A DNA stretch of 64,000 bases, from assembly GCF_020216525.1 (NCBI RefSeq), contig NZ_JAIWOY010000007.1, positions 1 through 64,000 of the forward strand. The letters are read 5' to 3'. Source of the DNA: Nocardioides nematodiphilus. Its GTDB lineage: Bacteria; Actinomycetota; Actinomycetes; Propionibacteriales; Nocardioidaceae. A program made the translations under genes and the position numbers. How positions within the stretch are numbered: position 1 is the first letter of the stretch; the number at the start of each line of letters is the position of its first letter. Of this stretch, positions 54,762-62,832 are shown one piece after another. The notes under the pieces are model-generated. The model saw only the letters and a list, made by a program, of their open reading frames with translations, had not been told where the DNA came from and searched no databases.

Positions 54762-57215
54762 TCAGCCGCCGAAGCGCTGCATGATGGCCTGCGCGCGGGT
54801 GAGCTGGTCGGTGCAGTCCACCAGCACCCGGCGCAGCGACAGGTCCAGACCGGGCTGCTCGATCGCGGCGCGTGCCCGTGCGAGGGTCTCCTCGTCGGTC
54901 GCGCCGGCCGGGAAGAACGCCTCGGCGGCCTGGGCCAGCACCCAGCCGGCACGCGCGTTGACGGTGGCGGGCAGGGCGTCGAAGTAGCGCCCGACGTACG
55001 GATCCGTCAGCTCCTCGGGCCCGCGCCACAGCCCGTGGCCGGCGGCAAGCACGTCGTAGTTCGGCAGGTCCGTCTCGCCGGTGAAGACCGACCAGGCGTA
55101 CGCCTTCGCCTCGGCGTCCGGCAGCGAGCACAGCGCGCCGGTGAGCGCGACCCGCGCGTCGTTGGCGGGCTCGGCGTCGAAGGCGCTCCGCAGCTCCTCG
55201 CGAGTGATCTCGCCCAGGGCGGCGAGTCGCCCGAGGATCCGCCAGCGAAGGTCGAGATCGAGGTCGATGCCGGCCGGCGTCGCCGCGGAGAGCCAGCCCC
55301 GCAGCGGGTCGGGGGACTCCGCGGAGCGGATCGCCGTACGGAAGGCGGCGAGCTGCTGCTCGGAGCCGACCTCGGTGGCGGCGAGCTTCGCGAGCGCGGC
55401 CTCGTGCACGCGTGCCAGCGACCCGTCCGGTGCGAGGGGGAGGACGTCGTTGAAGAGCCAGCCGAGCGTGCGCCGGTAGGTGTCCTCGGTGTCCTCGACC
55501 GGCAGGCTCGCCACCGCGATGTCGATGACGTCGGCGGGGGAGACGGCGGCGTTGTGGAAGCCGCTGCGCAGGTTGTTCCAGATGCCCGCGCGCAGTCGTC
55601 CGTCGCCGACCAGGGGCAGGTGGGTCTTGAGCGCCTCGACGGTCCGCTGGTCGGGGATCGCGACCGCCCAGGTCTCGTCGAACGGGTCCAGGATGATCGC
55701 GGCCCCGGCGAGCTCGCCGACCTCGGTCCGCTCGCCTGCGACGGTGACATCGTGGGTGTGCCAGTGGCGACCGTCGTCGCTCATCGAGATCGTGAAGGCG
55801 TGCGTACGGTCGGCAGGGTGCTCGGCCGGAGGGGTCCGGACGAGCTCGTGGGCCGCGCGGTCGTACGTGAGCGTGTCCGGCCCGGCCGTGCGCAGCCACT
55901 GGGTCGCGAAGTCGGACAGGTCGCCGGCGCCGGACCGCTCCCAGGAGGCGAGCAGGTCGTGCATGGTCGCGTTGCCGAACCGGTGCGCGGTGAAGTGGTC
56001 GATGACGCCGCCGAAGAAGACGTCGTCGCCGAGGGTGTTGGCGAGCTGACGCAGGATCGCGGAGCCCTTCGAGTACGAGATGCCGTCGAAGTCCTGCAGC
56101 GCCGCGGCCCCGTCGACCGCGCCGTTGCCGGCGACCGGATGGGTCGAGGGCCGCTGGTCGGCGATCAGGCCCCACTGGCGCCGGGCGTAGGACAGGTCCG
56201 CCCACGCGTCGCTGTACTCGGTGACGTCGGCGGTCACCCGGTTGCCCATGTACTCCGCGAACGACTCGTTGAGCCACAGGTCGTCCCACCACACCGGCGT
56301 GACGAGGTTGCCGAACCACTGGTGGGCCATCTCGTGCGCGATCGTGGTCGCACGCTGGATGCGGACGCCGCGGGTCACGCGGGAGGTGAAGATCAGCGGG
56401 TCGCGGAAGGTGACGCAGCCCGGATTCTCCATCGCGCCGGCGTTGAACTCCGGCACGAACGCCTGGTGGTAGGCGCCGAACGGGTAGCGGATGCCGAAGA
56501 GCCGGTGGAACTCGTCGAAGCTCTGCTTGGTGATGGTGAGGATCTCCTCGGCGTCCCGCTCCAGGTCGCCGGCGAGGCTGGCGCGCGCCGAGAGGCCGAG
56601 GGGGATGCCGGCGTGGCTGTCGCGGATCAGGTGGTACGGACCGGCGACCAGGGTGACGAAGTACGTGGAGAGCGGCTGGCTCTGCTCCAGCTCCCACACG
56701 CCGGGCTCCACCTGCTCGCCGGGCGCGTTGCCGACCACGAGCCAGTCCTGCGGTGCGCGCACGTGGAGCGTGTACGGCGCCTTCAGGTCGGGCTGGTCGA
56801 AGCAGGCGAAGATCGAGGGAGCGGCGTCCATGAAGGACATCCCGTACACGTAGTGCCGCCCGTCGGCCGGGTCGACGGAGCGGTGCAGACCCTCGCCGTC
56901 GTTGCGGAAGCGCATCGTCGCCTCGACGACGAGCTCGTTCTCACCGGCGACGGTGTCGAGAGGGAGGCGTCCGCGGTCGAGGAGGTCGACATCGATCGGG
57001 TCGCCGTTGAGCCGGGCGGCCTGCAGGCGGACCGGCTTGAGGTCGACGAAGGTCGTGCCGCCGCGCGAGCGGAACCGGATCACGGTCCTCGAGGCGAACT
57101 CGGTCTCGCTGCTCGCGAGATCGAGGGAGAGGTCGTACGAGAGCACCTCGAGCAGGGCCCGGCGGGCCTCGGCCTCGGTGCGTTGAAGGCTCTGGAAGGG
57201 GGACGACGCGGTCAC
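54762..57215 (-). CDS. pepN: aminopeptidase N (M1 family)
   Basis: PepN is a cytosolic zinc metallopeptidase that removes N-terminal residues from peptides. This 817-aa protein has the exopeptidase motif GAMENPG, the zinc site HEMAHQWFGN with downstream WLNESFAEY (HExxH-x18-E), the catalytic Tyr region, and a helical ERAP1-like C-terminal domain. GTG 57215 lies 6 nt after TAAGGT on the minus strand, so the mRNA is likely leaderless, and a 10-bp inverted repeat covers this start region. It converges with the sigma gene, 3 nt between stops. Confidence 0.95.
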   Translation of the reverse strand: MTASSPFQSLQRTEAEARRALLEVLSYDLSLDLASSETEFASRTVIRFRSRGGTTFVDLKPVRLQAARLNGDPIDVDLLDRGRLPLDTVAGENELVVEATMRFRNDGEGLHRSVDPADGRHYVYGMSFMDAAPSIFACFDQPDLKAPYTLHVRAPQDWLVVGNAPGEQVEPGVWELEQSQPLSTYFVTLVAGPYHLIRDSHAGIPLGLSARASLAGDLERDAEEILTITKQSFDEFHRLFGIRYPFGAYHQAFVPEFNAGAMENPGCVTFRDPLIFTSRVTRGVRIQRATTIAHEMAHQWFGNLVTPVWWDDLWLNESFAEYMGNRVTADVTEYSDAWADLSYARRQWGLIADQRPSTHPVAGNGAVDGAAALQDFDGISYSKGSAILRQLANTLGDDVFFGGVIDHFTAHRFGNATMHDLLASWERSGAGDLSDFATQWLRTAGPDTLTYDRAAHELVRTPPAEHPADRTHAFTISMSDDGRHWHTHDVTVAGERTEVGELAGAAIILDPFDETWAVAIPDQRTVEALKTHLPLVGDGRLRAGIWNNLRSGFHNAAVSPADVIDIAVASLPVEDTEDTYRRTLGWLFNDVLPLAPDGSLARVHEAALAKLAATEVGSEQQLAAFRTAIRSAESPDPLRGWLSAATPAGIDLDLDLRWRILGRLAALGEITREELRSAFDAEPANDARVALTGALCSLPDAEAKAYAWSVFTGETDLPNYDVLAAGHGLWRGPEELTDPYVGRYFDALPATVNARAGWVLAQAAEAFFPAGATDEETLARARAAIEQPGLDLSLRRVLVDCTDQLTRAQAIMQRFGG

Positions 57216-57240
57216 CCGGGCACCTTAGTACCCGGGTGAC
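57211..57240 (-). promoter_or_regulatory. pepN leaderless promoter flanked by a 10-bp inverted repeat
   Basis: On the minus strand TAAGGT (57227-57222) is 6 nt before the GTG start. The perfect inverted repeat GTCACCCGGG (57211-57220) / CCCGGGTGAC (57231-57240) brackets the -10, with one arm covering the start codon. It could be an operator for an unidentified repressor, or an mRNA hairpin could not form because one arm is upstream of the transcript start. Confidence 0.5.
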
Positions 57241-57249
57241 CGACGGTTG

Positions 57250-57531
57250 TCAGGCCTGCGGTCCGAGCGCGAACTCCACGCGCCCGTCGGGGTCCACGGC
57301 GGCGTCGAGGACCTTGTCGTCCAACAGCTCCGCGGCGCGCGAGTCGAGGTAGACGGTGGCGCCGTCCTGCTCGACGACCTGGTCGCCCGGCGTCGCGTCG
57401 GGGGTGGCCGTCACCTCGAAGGTCTGGGTGGCCTCGTCGGAGGAGATCCGCAGACCGGCGGACTCGGGCGCCTGCGGGCGCTGGGTGATGTTCTTGACGA
57501 TGGTGCTTGCGTTCTCAGTGAGAGTGAGCAT
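57250..57531 (-). CDS. HesB/IscA-like protein lacking cysteines
   Basis: This 93-aa protein resembles the HesB/IscA A-type fold (LTLTENASTIVKNI at the start, GLRISSDE, VVEQDGATVYLDSRAAELLDDKVLDAAVD) but has no cysteine, whereas A-type Fe-S carriers use three. It therefore cannot bind a cluster in the usual way. Similar cysteine-free versions are common in actinobacteria and have no known role. A TAACGG hexamer 6 nt before the ATG is a poor -10 match. Confidence 0.75.
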   Translation of the reverse strand: MLTLTENASTIVKNITQRPQAPESAGLRISSDEATQTFEVTATPDATPGDQVVEQDGATVYLDSRAAELLDDKVLDAAVDPDGRVEFALGPQA

Positions 57532-57582
57532 GCACGTCCGTTACCCGATGCTCAGGGCCTCACACGGGGTGAGTGTCCGGGG

Positions 57583-58308
57583 TCACCCGACGCTGACCGC
57601 GGAGATCTTCACCGGGGTCTTGGGGGCGCCGTCCACGCCGCCGTCGGCGGTGCCGGCCTGCGCGACCTGATGAAGCACCGTGAGGCCCGCCGGCGCGATC
57701 GTGCCGAACACGGTGTAGTTCGGCTGGAGCGGGCTGTCGGCGTACACGAGGAAGAACTGTGAGCCGTTGGTGCCGGGGCCGCCGTTGGCCATCGCCACCG
57801 TCCCGGCCGGATAGGTCTTGTACGTGGATCCCATCTGAGCGCTCGCCTTCTTGTCCGTCTCGAGGGCGTTGGCGCTGTCCAGCTCATCGGCGAAGGAGTA
57901 GCCGGGGCCGCCCTGGCTGGTGCCGGTCGGGTCGCCGCACTGCAGCACGGCGATGCCGGACGCAGCGGTGGTGAGCCGGTGGCACGACGTGTCGTCGAAG
58001 TAGCCCTGCTTGGCCAGCGAGACGAAGGAGTTGACCGTGCACGGCGCGCTGTCGGCGTTGAGGGTCAGGGCGATGTCGCCGGCCGAGGTCTTCATGGTCA
58101 CGGCGACGTCGCCACTCTGCGTCGGCGTCGACGGCGGCGCCTTCACCGGCTTGGTTGCTTGACCGGCGCTCGGGTAGGAGCAGGCACCACTGCTCGCGCC
58201 GGTGCCCGCACCGGCGTCGTCGGTGGCGTTGTTCTCACTGCTGCCGCAATCGGCGAGCAGGACCAGGGGGGCGACGGCGAGCAGGGCGTACGAGGCGCGC
58301 TTGAGCAT
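57583..58308 (-). CDS. lipoprotein cyclophilin-type peptidylprolyl isomerase
   Basis: This 241-aa protein has a lipoprotein signal peptide with lipobox LADC (Cys21), a Ser/Gly/Asp-rich linker and a cyclophilin domain (about 70-241: VTMKTSAGDIALTLNADSAPCTVNSFVSLAKQGYFDDTSCHRL by position, and GTVAMANGGPGTNGSQFFLVYADSPLQPNYTVFG). It should be anchored on the outer face of the membrane and assist folding of secreted proteins. The catalytic Arg of cyclophilins is seen in CHRL. Its TAGCCT -10 stands 6 nt before the ATG, back to back with the LLM gene promoter. Confidence 0.92.
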   Translation of the reverse strand: MLKRASYALLAVAPLVLLADCGSSENNATDDAGAGTGASSGACSYPSAGQATKPVKAPPSTPTQSGDVAVTMKTSAGDIALTLNADSAPCTVNSFVSLAKQGYFDDTSCHRLTTAASGIAVLQCGDPTGTSQGGPGYSFADELDSANALETDKKASAQMGSTYKTYPAGTVAMANGGPGTNGSQFFLVYADSPLQPNYTVFGTIAPAGLTVLHQVAQAGTADGGVDGAPKTPVKISAVSVG

Positions 58309-58314
58309 GCCCAG

Positions 58315-58320
58315 AGGCTA
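58315..58320 (-). promoter_or_regulatory. -10 hexamer of the cyclophilin gene (TAGCCT)
   Basis: Read on the minus strand, TAGCCT is 6 nt before the ATG at 58308 with no ribosome binding site. It is only 11 bp from the -10 hexamer of the divergent gene. Confidence 0.5.
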
Positions 58321-58331
58321 GATGACGGGGC

Positions 58332-58337
58332 TAGTGT
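58332..58337 (+). promoter_or_regulatory. -10 hexamer of the LLM oxidoreductase gene (TAGTGT)
   Basis: TAGTGT is exactly 7 nt before ATG 58345, with no ribosome binding site. Only 11 bp separate it from the divergent -10, so the two promoters overlap physically. Confidence 0.5.
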
Positions 58338-58344
58338 CGAGAGC

Positions 58345-59229
58345 ATGGACCTCGGCCTTCACTACGCGAACTTCACCAACCCCGAGTGGCAGACCCAGCT
58401 GCTCCCACGCCTGACCGAGTCGGCGCGGATCGCCGACGAGGGCGGCGTCGACCTCCTGACCGTGATGGACCACTGGTTCCAGATGGAGGCGTTCGGCGGC
58501 CCGTTCGAGCCGATGCTGGAGGGCTACACCACCCTGGGCTACCTCGCCGGACTCACCGAGAGGGTCCGGCTCTCGATGCTGGTCACGGGTGTCACGTACC
58601 GCCATCCCGGCCTGCTGGCCAAGACGGTCACGACGCTCGATGTGCTCTCCGGTGGTCGCGCGCTGCTCGGCATCGGCGCCGCCTGGTACGACCGTGAGCA
58701 CGCCGGGCTCGGCGTGCCGTTCCCGCCGCTGAAGGAGCGCTTCGAGCGACTCGAGGAGGCGCTGCAGATCGCCCAGCAGATGTGGTCGGACGACGACGGC
58801 CCGTACGAGGGCAAGCACTACCGGCTCGCCGAGACGATCTCGCTGCCGCAGCCCGTCCGCGGCTCGATCCCGATCCTGATCGGCGGAGGCGGGGAGCGCA
58901 AGACGTTGCGCCTGGTCGCGCAGTACGGCGACGCCACCCACCTCTTCGCCCGCGAGGGCCGGGAGGCGATCGCCCACAAGCTCGACGTGCTGCGCGGGCA
59001 CTGCCGCGACGTCGGGCGCCACTACGACACCATCGAGAAGACCCTCGGCGGCGGTGGCGGCACCGACCCGGTCCGCGACACCGACACCTTCCTGCGGGAG
59101 ATGGAGGCGTACGCCAAGCTCGGCATCACGCTCTTCACCGTCACGATCGTGCCCGGTGTGGACGACCCGGTGGGCTACACCACCGAGCTGGTGGAGCGGG
59201 TCCTGCCGCGGCTTCAGAGCATCGGCTGA
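58345..59229 (+). CDS. LLM-class F420-dependent oxidoreductase
   Basis: This 294-aa protein is a luciferase-like TIM-barrel flavin/F420 enzyme. Family features are LHYANFTNPEW at the N-terminus, DLLTVMDHWFQ, LSMLVTGVTYRHPGLLAKTVTTLDVLSGGRALLGIGAAWYDREH by position 58570-58700, and PILIGGGGERKTLRLVAQYGD. Actinobacteria usually pair this clade with coenzyme F420, but FMN use cannot be excluded. The substrate is unknown. It converges with the CocE gene, 13 nt between stops. Confidence 0.9.
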   Translation: MDLGLHYANFTNPEWQTQLLPRLTESARIADEGGVDLLTVMDHWFQMEAFGGPFEPMLEGYTTLGYLAGLTERVRLSMLVTGVTYRHPGLLAKTVTTLDVLSGGRALLGIGAAWYDREHAGLGVPFPPLKERFERLEEALQIAQQMWSDDDGPYEGKHYRLAETISLPQPVRGSIPILIGGGGERKTLRLVAQYGDATHLFAREGREAIAHKLDVLRGHCRDVGRHYDTIEKTLGGGGGTDPVRDTDTFLREMEAYAKLGITLFTVTIVPGVDDPVGYTTELVERVLPRLQSIG

Positions 59230-59242
59230 CCCGCCAGCCCGG

Positions 59243-61408
59243 TCAGCGTCGGAACGACGTGGTCACCGTGACCCGCGGCCGGCCGAGGTAGGTCGCTCGC
59301 GCGCGGTGGACGCCGGCGACGAGACGGGGCAGGCGGAAGGCGGCACGACCGTGCACGAGGCGCTTGGTGAGGCGCATCCGGCCGTCGATGGTGAGGCGCA
59401 CCCGCCCGGGAGCGGTCGAGGTGACCACGACCCTACGGCCGTGGACCTTCATCCGCAGGTGCGGTGCGGCGACGTCGCCGGTGGCGGCCGGGGTGGCCGA
59501 GCCGGGTGCGTCGACCGGGATCGCGACGCCGTCCTGGTACGCCTTGTTACGCGTCGGCAGCACCAGTGACGACGGGTAGGTCGTCGAGGAGTGGACGGTG
59601 ATCGGGGCGAGCGTGTTGGCCAGGTCGGGCAGCGTCGGCAGCAGGTGCGGCACGTCGAAGGACTGGACGGTCAGCTCGAGGCGGTGCCCGGGCCGGATGT
59701 CCGCGCCGGTCGGGAAGAGCTCGACGTCGACCGGCACGACCTGGCCGGGCTTGGCCAGGGCCTGCGAGGCCTTGGTGAACGGGTGGTACGGCTGGAGCAC
59801 CTGGCCGTCGAGATAGCGCGTGCGCGCGGTGTCGAGGGCGCGCAGCGAGATCATCTGCCAGCCGCCGGTGAGCCGCTTCACGGATCCGTCGGGGGCGACG
59901 TCGTCGATGGCCACCGAGAGCAGGCCGTCACCGGTCGGGCTGGAGACGTAGAGCCGCGCGTTGATCGGGCCGAAGATCGGGAGGTGCTGCGTCAGGGGAG
60001 CGGTCCGGAACGCCGTCGACATCTGGCTGTTGACGTTGTTGGACTCGAAGCAGGTCGAGTTGAACAGCTGCAGCTCGCTGATCAGACCGGCGGTCCACTG
60101 GTCGGTGGAGCGCGAGCAGAGCCCGGAGACCGGGTTGGGCAGGACCGTCGAGGCCTGGTCGGCAGTGCTCGGCGCGACACCGAGCACGCCCGGCTTGCCG
60201 GTCCCGGCGGTGCCGGAGAGGGGCTCGACGGTGGCGCTGGTGTCGGTCGGGTCGACCCAGCGCTTGGCGGTGCGCCACTGGTCGGGGCCCTGCTCGAAGT
60301 AGGTGATCGGCGCGATGTCGCTCTTGGCGCCGTCGAGGCCGGCGTCGGGAATGCCCTTGACGTAGTGGTCGAACCAGCGCAGCTGCAGCTCGGCGAGCGA
60401 GCCGTGGCCGGCGTCGCCGACGTCCTCGCCCGAGGAGCCCTGAAGGTGGTTCCACGGGCCGATGATCATCTTGGTCGGGACGCCGCGCTTCTGGAGGTTC
60501 TCGAACAGCAGCGGAGTGCCGCGCTGGAACAGGTCGTACTCGCCGCCGACGAGGAACGTCGGCACGTCGACCTTGTCGATCACGTTGATCGGGGAGCGCT
60601 GGGCGTAGAAGTCGCCGTCGTACGCGTCCTGCTGGCCGCCCAGCGCGCTGAGCATCGTCGGCGCGCTCCAGGTCGCGATGTCCGTGAGGTGCTGGACCAG
60701 CGCCGTCAGGCCCGAGACCGGATCGGTGGCGGTGACGGCCGGCGGGATGATCCCGGTCGTGGTGACCAGGCCGATCCACAGCGGGATGAAGCCGACGTCG
60801 ATCTGGCCGCCGCTGGCGACCACGTCCCGGTAGACGTCCGCGGCCGGGACCTGCGGGAAGATCGCCTTGAGCCCGGCCGGGTGCTGGGCCGCGGCGAAGA
60901 TCTGGTCGATGCCCATGTAGCTCGGGCCGGTCATCGCCGTCGAGCCGTTGCTCCACGCCTGGTCGTGGGCCCAGGTCATGATCTGGCCGTAGTCCTTGGT
61001 CTCGCGGGTGCAGAACGCGCACCAGGTGCCCTCGCTCGAGCCGGTGCCGCGGGCGTCCACGGTGAGCTGGGCGTACCCGCGCTTGACCAGGTAGCCGGGG
61101 TCGGCGCCGGTGAGCATCCCACCCACGCCGGGCACCTGTGAGGTGGACTTGTTGTACGCGGTGATCGTCACGACCACGGGGACCTTGTCGGTGGTCGCCG
61201 TGCCGTCGGCGTCGGCCGGCAGCGTCAGGTCGGCGCGCAGCACGGTGCCGTCGTCCATCGTGATCGGCAGATCCGTCCGGGTGACCGTCTTCGGATAGTC
61301 CTCCGGGCGCGGGGTCCACCCGCTCGCGGCCTGGGCCGCGCCGGGCACGACGACCAGCCCGAGCACTCCGAGGAGGACGGTCAGGACCAGGGCTGTGAGG
61401 CGGCGCAC
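59243..61408 (-). CDS. secreted CocE/NonD-family hydrolase (X-Pro dipeptidyl-peptidase type)
   Basis: This 721-aa secreted alpha/beta hydrolase has a signal peptide (to about residue 30, GAAQAAS), the nucleophile elbow GPSYMGID, the acid in GGEYDLF and the His in GPWNHLQG. A C-terminal jelly-roll domain (X-Pro DAP C-terminal) follows, then a basic extension of about 80 residues (KVHGRRVVVTSTAPGRV). The family cleaves esters, amides or X-Pro peptides; the substrate is unknown. GTG 61408 is chosen because it gives a clean signal peptide and lies after a TAACGT -10 (61443-61438); a longer frame starts upstream of that -10. Confidence 0.88.
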   Translation of the reverse strand: MRRLTALVLTVLLGVLGLVVVPGAAQAASGWTPRPEDYPKTVTRTDLPITMDDGTVLRADLTLPADADGTATTDKVPVVVTITAYNKSTSQVPGVGGMLTGADPGYLVKRGYAQLTVDARGTGSSEGTWCAFCTRETKDYGQIMTWAHDQAWSNGSTAMTGPSYMGIDQIFAAAQHPAGLKAIFPQVPAADVYRDVVASGGQIDVGFIPLWIGLVTTTGIIPPAVTATDPVSGLTALVQHLTDIATWSAPTMLSALGGQQDAYDGDFYAQRSPINVIDKVDVPTFLVGGEYDLFQRGTPLLFENLQKRGVPTKMIIGPWNHLQGSSGEDVGDAGHGSLAELQLRWFDHYVKGIPDAGLDGAKSDIAPITYFEQGPDQWRTAKRWVDPTDTSATVEPLSGTAGTGKPGVLGVAPSTADQASTVLPNPVSGLCSRSTDQWTAGLISELQLFNSTCFESNNVNSQMSTAFRTAPLTQHLPIFGPINARLYVSSPTGDGLLSVAIDDVAPDGSVKRLTGGWQMISLRALDTARTRYLDGQVLQPYHPFTKASQALAKPGQVVPVDVELFPTGADIRPGHRLELTVQSFDVPHLLPTLPDLANTLAPITVHSSTTYPSSLVLPTRNKAYQDGVAIPVDAPGSATPAATGDVAAPHLRMKVHGRRVVVTSTAPGRVRLTIDGRMRLTKRLVHGRAAFRLPRLVAGVHRARATYLGRPRVTVTTSFRR

Positions 61409-61437
61409 ACTCGCACAACGCGGCGCGGTCGAAAACG

Positions 61438-61443
61438 TTACTC
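61438..61443 (-). promoter_or_regulatory. -10 candidate of the CocE-family gene (TAACGT)
   Basis: On the minus strand TAACGT predicts a transcript start near 61431, giving a leader of about 22 nt before GTG 61408. No -35 is clear. Confidence 0.35.
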
Positions 61444-61510
61444 GCGAGTTCGGTTCCACCGGCGGGGCCGCAACAAGTCCGGCGATGCCGGTGGGGGAGG
61501 GGACGGCGAG

Positions 61511-61516
61511 TAAAGT
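61511..61516 (+). promoter_or_regulatory. -10 candidate of the SulP gene (TAAAGT)
   Basis: TAAAGT predicts a transcript start near 61523 and a 38-nt leader that carries a CGGAG ribosome binding site near 61549 ahead of TTG 61561. Confidence 0.4.
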
Positions 61517-61560
61517 CGCGCGGTCGTCCGATCGCCCGTCCTACTGCTCCGGAGCCCCGC

Positions 61561-62790
61561 TTGTCCCTCGCCGTACCGCACCCGATCGACGTCCGCACGG
61601 CACTCCGCTCGCCGGGACTGCTGCGGACCGAGGTCCTCGGGGGACTTGTGGTGGCGCTGGCGCTGGTGCCCGAGGCGATCGCGTTCTCCGTGGTCGTCGG
61701 CGTCGATCCGAAGGTCGGGCTCTGGGCGGCGGTCACGATGGCGATCACCATCGCCTTCGTCGGCGGCCGGCCGGCGATGATCTCCGCGGCGACCGGTGCG
61801 GTGGCCTTCGTGGTGGCCCCGGTCGCCCGTGAGCACGGCGTCGACTACCTGGTCGCCACCGTCATGCTCGGCGGGCTCATCCAGATCGTGCTCGGACTGG
61901 TGCGGATCGGGCGCCTGATGCGCTTCGTCACCCGCCCCGTGATGGTGGGCTTCGTCAACGCGCTCGCGGTGTTCATCCTCCAGGCACAGTGGGACAATCT
62001 GCACCGGGTGCCGTGGCAGGTGTTCCCGCTCGCGGCGGTCGCGATCGCGATCATCGTGCTGCTGCCGCGGGTGACCACCGCCGTACCGGCGCCGCTGGTG
62101 GCGATCGTGGCGCTGACCGCGTTCGTCTGGTGGTCCGGCGTCGGGGTGCCGACGGTGAGGGACAAGGGCGCGCTGCCCACCAGCCTGCCGCCCTTCGGGC
62201 TGCCGGACGTGCCCTGGAGCTGGGAGACGCTGCGGATCATCGCGCCGTACGCCCTGGCGCTCGCGGCGGTCGGTCTGATGGAGTCGTTGATGACGGCCAC
62301 GCTGGTGGACGACATCACCTCGAGCCGCTCGAGCAAGGACCGCGAGGCCTGGGGTCAGGGCGTCGCCAACATCGTCACCGGCCTGTTCGGCGGCATGGGT
62401 GGCTGCGCGATCATCGGCCAGACGATGGTCAACGTCCGCCAGGCGGGAGCGCGGACCCGGATCTCGACGTTCCTCGCCGGCGTCTTCCTGCTCGTCCTGC
62501 TGCTGGCGCTGGGCGGCCCCGTCGGGCGGATCCCGATGGCGGCCCTCGCCGGCGTGATGATCATGGTCGCGGTCGGCGCCTTCGACTGGGACAGCGTGCG
62601 GACCCTGCGTCGTACGCCCCTCTCCGAGACGCTCGTCATGCTCGTCACGGTGGCGATCGTGGTGGCCACCGGCAACCTCGCGATCGGCGTCGTCGCCGGG
62701 GCGATCCTGCATGCCCTGGTCCGGCGCTCCGGCGGTGCGCCCGGCGACGTGAGCGACGACGACCCGGTGGGGGACCCGGTGCTGGTCTGA
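61561..62790 (+). CDS. SulP-family anion transporter lacking the STAS domain
   Basis: This 409-aa membrane protein has about ten to eleven hydrophobic helices and the SulP core: GGLVVALALVPEAIAFSVVVGVDPKVGLWAA, ISAATGAVAFVVAPV, VGFVNALAVFI, MESLMTATLVDDITS, and ANIVTGLFGGMGGCAIIGQTMVNV. It stops shortly after the last helix, so the cytoplasmic STAS domain common in SulP proteins is missing. Substrates of the family are sulfate, bicarbonate or other anions; none is indicated here. The start is TTG 61561. Confidence 0.9.
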   Translation: MSLAVPHPIDVRTALRSPGLLRTEVLGGLVVALALVPEAIAFSVVVGVDPKVGLWAAVTMAITIAFVGGRPAMISAATGAVAFVVAPVAREHGVDYLVATVMLGGLIQIVLGLVRIGRLMRFVTRPVMVGFVNALAVFILQAQWDNLHRVPWQVFPLAAVAIAIIVLLPRVTTAVPAPLVAIVALTAFVWWSGVGVPTVRDKGALPTSLPPFGLPDVPWSWETLRIIAPYALALAAVGLMESLMTATLVDDITSSRSSKDREAWGQGVANIVTGLFGGMGGCAIIGQTMVNVRQAGARTRISTFLAGVFLLVLLLALGGPVGRIPMAALAGVMIMVAVGAFDWDSVRTLRRTPLSETLVMLVTVAIVVATGNLAIGVVAGAILHALVRRSGGAPGDVSDDDPVGDPVLV

Positions 62791-62797
62791 GTCGCGC

Positions 62798-62832
62798 CTA
62801 GATGTACCGACCTCATGGCCGGGTACACCTAG
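62798..62832. terminator. bidirectional hairpin between SulP and MFS genes
   Basis: CTAG-A-TGTACC (62798-62808) pairs with GGTACA-C-CTAG (62822-62832) with one mismatch. The right arm contains the minus-strand stop of the MFS gene. It could end transcription from both sides, though no U-run is present. Confidence 0.5.

Noticed and set aside
59243-61459. Longer start for the CocE-family hydrolase at 61459
   Set aside because: The first 17 residues would precede the signal peptide and the start lies upstream of the -10 candidate.
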